A DNA stretch of 21,693 nucleotides from Pseudomonadota bacterium (lineage in GTDB: Bacteria > Pseudomonadota > Gammaproteobacteria > Burkholderiales > Burkholderiaceae), in NCBI GenBank assembly GCA_029777935.1, contig JAKORH010000342.1, positions 1-21,693 on the forward strand, given 5' to 3'. The position numbers and the translations under genes were made by a program. The notes under the pieces are model-generated. The model saw only the letters and a list, made by a program, of their open reading frames with translations, was not told the DNA's origin and searched no databases. Each line of letters opens with the position of its first letter. Position 1 is the stretch's first letter. This document shows, piece by piece, positions 14,656-21,693 of this stretch.

Positions 14656-14847
14656 ATGAAGCGCGCGCTCTTCATTGTATTGTGGACCCTCGGCACGCTG
14701 GCCGCGTGCGGGCTTAAGGGTCCGCTGTACCTGCCCGGCCAGTCGCCGAAGAGTGCGCCCTGGCCGCCGCCGGCACAGACGCAGCCGCCAACGCCGGCAC
14801 CACCGCACGTGCCGGATCTGCCCGCTGCCAGCGAAGAAAAGAAATGA
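14656..14847 (+). CDS. lptM: Small lipoprotein LptM (YifL-type)
   Basis: A 63-residue lipoprotein. Seen: a signal peptide with lipobox TLAAC (Cys18) followed directly by GLKGPLYLP, the hallmark of the LptM/YifL family, then a proline-rich tail. In E. coli LptM binds the LptD-LptE translocon and helps LptD mature. The gene lies directly before lysA, as is usual in beta- and gammaproteobacteria, and its stop overlaps the lysA ATG as ATGA. No Shine-Dalgarno is visible. Confidence 0.9.
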   Translation: MKRALFIVLWTLGTLAACGLKGPLYLPGQSPKSAPWPPPAQTQPPTPAPPHVPDLPAASEEKK

Positions 14848-16115
14848 CGGCCGACGGCGACGATCCGGCGTTCGCGCGCCGCGACGGCGCGCTGTGCTGC
14901 GAGGGCGTCCCGCTGACATCGGTCGCACGACGCTTCGGCACGCCGACCTACGTGTACTCGCGCAGCGCGATCGAGCGCGCCTTCGCCGCGTACGCGTCCG
15001 CCGTCGCGCATCGGCCCGCGCTGATTTGCTACGCGATGAAGGCGAATTCCAATCTGGCGGTGCTGAATCTGCTCTCCCGCCTCGGCAGCGGCTTCGACAT
15101 CGTCTCCGGCGGCGAACTGGCGCGCGTGATCGCCGCCGGCGGCGATCCGCGGCGGACGGTGTTCTCGGGTGTCGGCAAGAGCGAGGCCGAAATCGAGCAG
15201 GCGCTGCGCGCCGACATCCTGTGCTTCAACCTCGAGTCCGTGCCTGAGCTGGAGATGATCGCGCGCGTCGCCGCGCAACTGGGCCGGCGCGCCCCCGTGT
15301 CGGTGCGCGTGAATCCCGACGTCGATCCGGTCACGCACCCGTACATTTCCACCGGGTTGAAGGGCAACAAGTTCGGCGTCGCTTACGCCGACACGCTGCC
15401 GCTGTATCGGCGCGCGGCGGAGATGGCGCACATCGAGGTGGTCGGCATCGGCTGCCACATCGGCTCGCAGATCACCGCAGTCGCGCCCTATGTGGACGCG
15501 GCCGACCGCGTGCTCGATCTGGTCGACGCGCTCCAGCGCGACGGCATCCTGTTGCGCCACATCGACTTCGGCGGCGGGCTCGGCATCCGCTACCGCGACG
15601 AGGCGCCGCCCGCGCCGTCCACGCTGATCGGCGCGGTGCTGGCGCATGTCGACGCGCGTGGCCACGGCGGGAAGACGGTGATGTTCGAGCCGGGGCGTTC
15701 GATCGTCGGTGCGGCCGGCGCACTGCTCACGCGCGTCAACATCGTCAAGCACGGCGAGGAGAGGAACTTCGCGATCGTCGACGCGGCGATGAACGACCTG
15801 CTGCGGCCGTCGCTGTACGGCGCCTGGATGGACGTGCAACCGGTCGTGCCGCGAGCTGCCACGCCGCTGATGTTCGACGTCGTGGGGCCGGTGTGCGAAT
15901 CCGGCGACTGGCTGGCGCGCGAGCGCGAACTCGCGGTCGCAGCGGGTGATCTGCTCGCGGTAATGGGTGCCGGCGCTTACAGCATGGCGATGGCGAGCAA
16001 CTACAACTCGCGGCCGCGCGCCGCCGAGGTCATCGTCGACGGCGCCGCCGTGCATTGCGTGCGTCAGCGCGAGACGGTGCAGGAACTCTTCGCGCGTGAG
16101 ACCGTGCTGCCCTGA
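14844..16115 (+). CDS. lysA: Diaminopimelate decarboxylase
   Basis: A 423-residue PLP enzyme (fold type III, alanine-racemase-like barrel plus beta domain) that makes lysine from meso-diaminopimelate. Seen: the PLP lysine Lys66 in YAMKANSN, the GSGFDIVSGGEL segment (81-92), His205 in GCHIGSQ, the glycine loop DFGGGLGIRY, the EPGRSIVGAAG phosphate-binding region (282-292), and the second active-site half with Cys351-Glu-Ser and Tyr379 (GAGAYSMAMASNYNSRPR). The start overlaps the lptM stop, with a weak GAAGAAAAG ahead. Its last 52 bases overlap the end of msrQ on the other strand, so no separate terminator fits between them. Confidence 0.97.
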   Translation: MTADGDDPAFARRDGALCCEGVPLTSVARRFGTPTYVYSRSAIERAFAAYASAVAHRPALICYAMKANSNLAVLNLLSRLGSGFDIVSGGELARVIAAGGDPRRTVFSGVGKSEAEIEQALRADILCFNLESVPELEMIARVAAQLGRRAPVSVRVNPDVDPVTHPYISTGLKGNKFGVAYADTLPLYRRAAEMAHIEVVGIGCHIGSQITAVAPYVDAADRVLDLVDALQRDGILLRHIDFGGGLGIRYRDEAPPAPSTLIGAVLAHVDARGHGGKTVMFEPGRSIVGAAGALLTRVNIVKHGEERNFAIVDAAMNDLLRPSLYGAWMDVQPVVPRAATPLMFDVVGPVCESGDWLARERELAVAAGDLLAVMGAGAYSMAMASNYNSRPRAAEVIVDGAAVHCVRQRETVQELFARETVLP

Positions 16116-16774
16116 CGCGTGCGCCACCAATGCAGCACGCGCAGGCCGAGCAGCACGCCGACCGCGAGCGCGTACAACTGCGGCTCGTGCAGATTGTTCT
16201 TTGCCGCCCGCTGCCACCAGGAGTGCAGCACGGCGAGAGGCGCGATCGCGTACACCGCGCGGTGCAGCCGCTGCCAGTTGCGGCTGCCGAGCCGTTTCAC
16301 CATCGCGTTGCTCGACGTCGCCGCGAGCGGAATCAGAAGCACATAGGAAGCGAATCCGAGCGTGATGTACGGCCGCTTGGCGATGTCCTTGACGATCGCG
16401 GCGAACGCGAACCACTGGTCGAGCCCGACATAAGCGAGCACGTGCAGTGACGCGTAGAAGAAGCAGTACAGTCCCGCCATCCGCCGCAGGCGCGCCAGCC
16501 AGGCCCAGCCGGTCACCCGGCGCAGCGGGGTGACCGCGAGCGTCGCGCACAGCATCACCAGCGCCCAGGTGCCGAGCGAGCGAGCGACGAACTCGACCGG
16601 GTTGGCGCCGAGCCCATCGGTGAAGCCGAGGGTGACGAGCCGCGCCAACGGAACAAGCGCGAGCGCGAACAGCAGCGCACGCAACCGCGCGAATGCCGCC
16701 GGCATCAGCGCCGGCGGTACACGAGCCAGCAGCGGCACGCGCGCCAATGCAGTCGCGGCCGGCCGTGCCGACAT
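16064..16774 (-). CDS. msrQ: MsrQ, heme-binding membrane subunit of the MsrPQ methionine sulfoxide reductase
   Basis: A 236-residue integral membrane protein of the ferric-reductase-like family that passes electrons from the respiratory chain to MsrP. Seen: about six hydrophobic helices; the early motif GLGANPVEFVARSLG (54-68); and candidate heme ligands His111 (ASLHVLAYV), His171 (RLHRAVYAI) and His184 (VLHSWWQ). The ATG follows the msrP stop by one base, with GAAGAAG ahead, so the two are translationally coupled. The last 16 residues (about 221-236, polar, Ser/Arg-rich) are encoded by DNA that overlaps lysA antisense, and look like an extension beyond the final helix. Confidence 0.93.
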   Translation of the reverse strand: MSARPAATALARVPLLARVPPALMPAAFARLRALLFALALVPLARLVTLGFTDGLGANPVEFVARSLGTWALVMLCATLAVTPLRRVTGWAWLARLRRMAGLYCFFYASLHVLAYVGLDQWFAFAAIVKDIAKRPYITLGFASYVLLIPLAATSSNAMVKRLGSRNWQRLHRAVYAIAPLAVLHSWWQRAAKNNLHEPQLYALAVGVLLGLRVLHWWRTRQGSTVSRAKSSCTVSR

Positions 16775-16775
16775 C

Positions 16776-17723
16776 TCAGAAGTACTTCTTCAGGTCCATG
16801 CCGGCGTACAGCGAGGCGACCTGCTCGGCATAGCCGTTGAGCATCAGCGTCGGACGGCGCTTCGCGAACAATCCGCCTTCGCCGATGCGGCGCTCGGTAG
16901 CCTGGCTCCAGCGCGGATGATCGACGTTCGGATTCACGTTCGAGTAGAAGCCGTACTCGCTGGGCGCCGCCCTCTGCCAGCTGTTCAGCGGCTGCGTCTC
17001 GACGAAGCGGATCCGCACCAGCGACTTGGCGCTCTTGAAACCGTACTTCCACGGCACGACGATCCGCACCGGCGCGCCGTTCTGGTTCGGCAGCACGTCA
17101 CCGTACATGCCGAAGGCGAGCAGCGTCAGCGGATGCATCGCCTCATCCATTCGCAGCCCTTCGATGTAGGGCCAGTCGAGGATGTGCGCCGCCAGCCCGG
17201 GCATCTGCTTCGGATCGGCCAGCGTCGTGAACTCCACGTATTTAGCGTTGCCGCTGGGCTCGATGCGCTTGATCAGTTCGGCGAGCGAAAAGCCGATCCA
17301 CGGAATCACTGCCGACCACGCCTCGACGCAGCGCAGCCGGTAGATGCGCTCCTCCAGCGGCGCGAGCTTCATCAGCTCGTCGATGTCGTAGGTGCGCGGC
17401 CTGCGCACCTCGCCGTCGATCTGCACCGCCCACGGGCGCGTGCGCAGCGTCTTCGGCGCGTAGCGCGCGGGATCTTCCTTGTCCGCGCCGAATTCGTAGA
17501 AGTTGCAGTAGCCGGTCGCGTCGTCGAACGGCGTGGGCTTCTCCATCGTCGAGAATGGCCCGGGCTTCGCGTCAAGCCTGCGCGCCGTCTGCGTCGCGAC
17601 CGGCGCGGACGCACCGATCAGGCCGAGCGCGGCGGCCGCGCGCACCAACTCGCGGCGGCGTCGCCAAACCGATGGCGGCGTGATCTCGGAAGGGGAGATC
17701 TCGGCGAGGCGTCGAATCAGCAT
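16776..17723 (-). CDS. msrP: MsrP, periplasmic molybdopterin methionine sulfoxide reductase catalytic subunit
   Basis: A 315-residue oxidoreductase of the sulfite-oxidase fold that reduces methionine sulfoxide in oxidised periplasmic proteins. Seen: the family N-terminus [12 protein letters not shown] followed by an arginine cluster ([20 protein letters not shown], 21-40), a Tat-type signal; [15 protein letters not shown] (75-89); the molybdenum ligand Cys132 in [14 protein letters not shown]; and the C-terminal [18 protein letters not shown]. The twin-arginine context is WRRRREL rather than a textbook SRRxFLK, but the position is right. The ATG has GGAG 6 bases upstream. It forms an operon with msrQ. 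Either msrP or yedY is used as the name. Confidence 0.95.
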   Translation of the reverse strand: MLIRRLAEISPSEITPPSVWRRRRELVRAAAALGLIGASAPVATQTARRLDAKPGPFSTMEKPTPFDDATGYCNFYEFGADKEDPARYAPKTLRTRPWAVQIDGEVRRPRTYDIDELMKLAPLEERIYRLRCVEAWSAVIPWIGFSLAELIKRIEPSGNAKYVEFTTLADPKQMPGLAAHILDWPYIEGLRMDEAMHPLTLLAFGMYGDVLPNQNGAPVRIVVPWKYGFKSAKSLVRIRFVETQPLNSWQRAAPSEYGFYSNVNPNVDHPRWSQATERRIGEGGLFAKRRPTLMLNGYAEQVASLYAGMDLKKYF

Positions 17724-17863
17724 GGGAGGCTCCGCAGCAACTGACTGGTCGGACCGGCGCGCCGGACCTTACACCGACCGGCCGAGGCGGTGGTCAGACC
17801 CCAGAGCCCAGACGCGGGTTCCGCGCCGGCCGCCGGCACTACACTTGGTTCACGGAGATCGCG

Positions 17864-18913
17864 ATGCACATCGAACACGAGCTCAAGCTCGACTACCGGG
17901 ACGTGCTGATCCGGCCCAAGCGCTCTACGCTCACGTCGCGCTCCGACGTCGACATCTCGCGCGAGTTCGACTTCCGGCACGCCAGGCTGCGCTACCTCGG
18001 GATCCCGATAGTCGCTGCCAACATGGATTCGACCGGCACGTTCGAAATGGCGCGCGCACTCGACGGGTTCGGCCTTTCGACCGCCTTGCACAAGCATTAC
18101 GCGGACGCACAGTACATCGAGTTCTTCCATACCGTGCAACGCAAGTCGGCCGCGTTCTATTCCATCGGCATCACGCGAGCCGACGAGGAGAAGTTCCGGC
18201 GCGTGATGCAGGCGCAGCCGGCCGAAGCGCCTGCCGTGCAATACGTGTGCATCGACGTGGCCAACGGCTATCACGAGAACTTCGTGACCTTCGTCGCGCG
18301 CATTCGAGCCGAATGGCCGCAGCTCGTGATCATGGCCGGCAACGTCGTCACCGGCGAGATGACCGAGGAACTGATCCTGTCGGGCGCCGACATCGTCAAG
18401 GTCGGCATCGGACCGGGCTCGGTCTGCACCACGCGCAAGATGACCGGCGTGGGCTATCCGCAGCTGTCGGCCGTGATCGAGTGCGCGGACGCCGCGCACG
18501 GCTTGGGCGGGCTGATCTGCGCCGACGGCGGCTGCACCACGCCGGGCGATGTAGCCAAGGCGTTCGGCGGAGGCGCGGACTTCGTGATGCTCGGCGGCAT
18601 GTTCGCCGGCCACGACGAATGCGGCGGCGAACTGGTTGAGCGCGAGGGCCGCCGTTTGCAGCGGTTCTACGGCATGAGCAGCCGGGCGGCGATGGAGAAA
18701 TACGCCGGCGGCGTCGCCGAATACCGCGCCGCCGAGGGCAAGGAGGTGCTGGTTCCGTATAAGGGCCCGGTCGCCAACACGGTGCAGGAGATCCTGGGCG
18801 GCGTTCGCTCCGCGTGCACCTACGTCGGTGCGCGGCGCCTGAAGGAGCTGTCGAAGCGCACGACCTTCGTGCGCGTGACGCCGCAGGTCAACGAGGTGTT
18901 TGGCGACAGTTGA
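17864..18913 (+). CDS. guaC: GMP reductase
   Basis: A 349-residue enzyme of the IMP dehydrogenase/GMP reductase barrel family that converts GMP to IMP with NADPH in purine salvage. Seen: the N-terminus [22 protein letters not shown] typical of GuaC, no CBS domain insert (unlike IMP dehydrogenase), catalytic Cys188 in [23 protein letters not shown], and [29 protein letters not shown], close to the E. coli enzyme. The ATG has GGAG 6 bases upstream. The 140 bases before it (17724-17863) hold no gene and must contain the divergent msrP and guaC promoters; TACACT at 17840-17845 is a weak -10 candidate for guaC. It converges on the cytochrome gene. Confidence 0.96.
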   Translation: MHIEHELKLDYRDVLIRPKRSTLTSRSDVDISREFDFRHARLRYLGIPIVAANMDSTGTFEMARALDGFGLSTALHKHYADAQYIEFFHTVQRKSAAFYSIGITRADEEKFRRVMQAQPAEAPAVQYVCIDVANGYHENFVTFVARIRAEWPQLVIMAGNVVTGEMTEELILSGADIVKVGIGPGSVCTTRKMTGVGYPQLSAVIECADAAHGLGGLICADGGCTTPGDVAKAFGGGADFVMLGGMFAGHDECGGELVEREGRRLQRFYGMSSRAAMEKYAGGVAEYRAAEGKEVLVPYKGPVANTVQEILGGVRSACTYVGARRLKELSKRTTFVRVTPQVNEVFGDS

Positions 18914-18950
18914 GCCGCGCCGATCCGATCAGACTACCCGACACGCTGCG

Positions 18951-18976
18951 CGCTCCGGGCAGAGCGCTTCGGAGCG
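18951..18976. terminator. Weak candidate for a hairpin between convergent guaC and the cytochrome c4-like gene
   Basis: CGCTCCG and CGGAGCG (7-bp arms) surround a 12-base loop in the 75-base gap between two converging stop codons. There is no T-tract on either strand. Position favours a transcript-end role, the sequence itself only weakly. Confidence 0.25.
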
Positions 18977-18988
18977 GCCGTGCGCTTC

Positions 18989-19639
18989 TCAGCGCAGGCC
19001 GTCGATGTAGTCGGCGACCGCCTTGATCTCGGCGTCCGACAGGCGCGCGGCGATCTGCACCATCGGTACGCTGTTGCGGCGGGTGCCGTCGCGCAGAGCC
19101 TTGAGCTGCGCTTCCGTGTACTCGGCGTGCTGCCCACCGAGGCGCGGGTACTGGATCGGGATCCCCGCGCCGTCGGGGCTGTGGCAGCCGGCGCAGGCCG
19201 GAACCGCCTTCTCAGGGATGCCGGCGCGATAGATGCGCTGACCGAGCGGCAGCGTGTCCTTGTTGTGCGCGGTGCCCGGCGCGGGCTTCTGCGCTGCGAA
19301 GTAGGCGGCGACGTTACGTTTGTCGGCATCGGCAAGCTGGCCCGCGAACGCAGCCATCACGCTGCTGACCCGGGCGGTCTTGTCGTCGGCGGGCTTGGTG
19401 AAGTCGGCCAGTTGCTTGTAAAGGTACGCGGCGTGCTGGCCGGCGAGCTTCGGGTTGGCGGTGATCGTCGAATTGCCGTCGGCCCCGTGACACGCGACGC
19501 AGACCGTCGAGGCGATCTGTTGTCCCTTGGCCGGATCGGGCCTGGCGGCGCTCTTGTCCTGCGCGCTCGCGGCGGCGGCGACCATCATGCAGATGAACGC
19601 GACGCAGGCGCCCGAGCCGCGGCCTTGACTTGAAATCAT
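18989..19639 (-). CDS. Diheme cytochrome c4-like protein
   Basis: A 216-residue periplasmic cytochrome with two class I domains. Seen: a signal peptide (1 to about 26, ending ASAQ); the first heme site CVACH (47-51) with likely axial Met95 (SSVMAAFAGQL); the second heme site CAGCH (149-153) with likely Met193 (PMVQIAARL); and the repeated KLAGQHAAYLYKQL / RLGGQHAEYTEAQL segments that mark the cytochrome c4 duplication. Cytochromes c4 carry electrons to terminal oxidases. I chose the ATG at 19639 because it directly precedes the signal peptide, though the Shine-Dalgarno (GAAAG) is poor; the frame is open upstream. It is divergent from engB, a neighbour of cytochrome c4 in several proteobacteria. 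Confidence 0.92.
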   Translation of the reverse strand: MISSQGRGSGACVAFICMMVAAAASAQDKSAARPDPAKGQQIASTVCVACHGADGNSTITANPKLAGQHAAYLYKQLADFTKPADDKTARVSSVMAAFAGQLADADKRNVAAYFAAQKPAPGTAHNKDTLPLGQRIYRAGIPEKAVPACAGCHSPDGAGIPIQYPRLGGQHAEYTEAQLKALRDGTRRNSVPMVQIAARLSDAEIKAVADYIDGLR

Positions 19640-19733
19640 TGGAAATCTTTCGTGGCAGAGATCTTGTTGTCGGCCCGACGCGAGGGTTGCACTCCGGACC
19701 CACGCCGCGCGCGGAGCCGGCGCAGCAGCCGCG

Positions 19734-19739
19734 TATTCT
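19734..19739 (+). promoter_or_regulatory. Overlapping -10-like boxes for engB (+) and the cytochrome gene (-)
   Basis: TATTCT on the plus strand would start transcription near 19746, exactly at the engB GTG, so the message could be leaderless. On the minus strand TAGAAT (19740-19735) overlaps it and would give the cytochrome gene a leader of about 90 bases. No clear -35 is seen on either strand. Confidence 0.3.
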
Positions 19740-19745
19740 ACCCAA

Positions 19746-20447
19746 GTGCCTTCGCCCTCTCGCCCAGCGAGCGCGCCTAGCGCCGCCCCCTCGGCGCCGC
19801 TCTTCGAGACCGCGCGCTTCGAACTTTCCGTCGCCGAACTGGCGCAACTCAATGCCGCGCCGCTCGCGCTGCTGCCCGAGATCGCGTTCGTCGGCCGCTC
19901 GAATTCCGGCAAGTCGAGCGTCATCAACGCGCTGGCAGGGCGCAAGCGCCTGGCGTTCGCCAGCAAAACCCCCGGCCGCACGCAGCTGCTGAACTTCTTC
20001 GAGCTTCGGAGCCGCGACTCCGCCGGCAGGCTCGTGCCCTGCGCGCATCTCGTGGACCTGCCGGGCTACGGCTTCTCGCGCGTCGACGAAGCCACGCGCC
20101 GGCGCTGGGACACCCTGGTCGGCGGCTACCTGCAGACTCGGCGCATGCTGGCCGGCGTGGTGCTGGTGATCGATGCGAGGCGCGGCGTGATGGCTGCCGA
20201 CGAGGATCTGCTCGCGTGGATGGCGGCGCGCGCGAGCCCGGGCGCGCTGCACGTGCACCTGCTGCTGAACAAGTGCGATCAGCTGACGGCCCGCGAGCGG
20301 CGCGATGCACGAGCCGCCGCCGACAAGCGCGCCATCGCGCTGCCGATGCCGGTGTCGGTGCAGCCATTTTCGGCGCTGAAGCGCGAGGGAATCGACGAAC
20401 TTCGCACGGCGCTAGGCCGCATGCTGCGGCCGGCCGCGCGCGTATGA
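19746..20447 (+). CDS. engB: Ribosome-biogenesis GTPase EngB (YihA/YsxC)
   Basis: A 233-residue TRAFAC GTPase needed for assembly of the large ribosomal subunit. Seen: G1 GRSNSGKSS (50-58), switch I KTPGRTQLLNFFE (74-86), G3 DLPGYGFSRV (104-113), G4 NKCD (175-178) and G5 FSALK (208-212), followed by GIDEL. The first 18 residues are a Pro/Ser/Ala-rich extension of uncertain reality; the start is a GTG with no Shine-Dalgarno, 7 bases after a -10-like box, and no later start fits before the conserved LFETARFELSV. Its 3' end faces a minus-strand terminator and a candidate small RNA. Confidence 0.95.
   Translation: MPSPSRPASAPSAAPSAPLFETARFELSVAELAQLNAAPLALLPEIAFVGRSNSGKSSVINALAGRKRLAFASKTPGRTQLLNFFELRSRDSAGRLVPCAHLVDLPGYGFSRVDEATRRRWDTLVGGYLQTRRMLAGVVLVIDARRGVMAADEDLLAWMAARASPGALHVHLLLNKCDQLTARERRDARAAADKRAIALPMPVSVQPFSALKREGIDELRTALGRMLRPAARV

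Positions 20448-21693
<1,246 letters not shown>

Noticed and set aside
14643..16550. 635-codon minus-strand frame opposite lysA
   Set aside because: Antisense shadow of lysA and out-of-frame shadow of msrQ; composition is not protein-like.
17754..17765. 12-bp perfect palindrome CCGGCGCGCCGG upstream of msrP
   Set aside because: In DNA of this GC content such short G/C palindromes arise easily, and flanking bases do not extend the symmetry cleanly.

Overview
The window is high-GC DNA from the chromosome of a betaproteobacterium. The basis is gene order and protein families: pilMNOPQ followed by aroK-aroB-dgt-gltB on the minus strand, with a divergent mrcA (PBP1A) upstream, is an arrangement I know from Burkholderiales, Rhodocyclales and relatives. 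The cyaY / lptM-lysA divergent pair, msrPQ, a cytochrome c4-like gene, engB and a metal-switched hemB fit the same picture. I cannot name the genus from the sequence alone.

Minus strand, from 11.5 kb down to 1: pilM-N-O-P-Q encode the type IV pilus alignment complex and outer-membrane secretin, with short gaps or ATGA overlaps between them. They are followed by a large lipoprotein of Ig-like domains that I do not recognise as a named gene. A strong intrinsic terminator then sits only 16 bp before aroK-aroB-dgt (shikimate pathway and dNTP hydrolysis). Next come a REP-associated tyrosine transposase (RAYT) with an imperfect palindrome beside it, and the first 194 codons of gltB, which has its own promoter-like site and runs off the left edge.

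Plus strand and mixed part, 11.5 kb to the end: a 404-bp divergent intergenic region carries promoters for pilM and mrcA. mrcA converges on cyaY across a perfect 21-bp inverted repeat. lptM-lysA diverge from cyaY with only 14 bp between start codons. lysA overlaps msrQ tail to tail by 52 bp; msrPQ repair oxidised periplasmic methionines. guaC (GMP reductase) converges on a cytochrome c4-like gene, which diverges from engB. hemB closes the window, and its last codons and stop lie in a sequence that shares an 11-bp terminus with the mrcA/cyaY palindrome.

Most of the window is ordinary housekeeping. The parts most worth a second look are: (1) a probable small RNA on the minus strand between engB and hemB (about 20458-20547), with four packed hairpins, a CU-rich anti-Shine-Dalgarno loop and a T7 terminator, facing the 3' end of engB as Spot 42 and ErsA do elsewhere; (2) the Ig-like, disulfide-rich lipoprotein with a calcium-loop-like segment at the end of the pil operon; (3) a 28-codon leader ORF that runs through the terminator into the start of aroK; and (4) a palindromic repeat family tied to the stop codons of cyaY and hemB.
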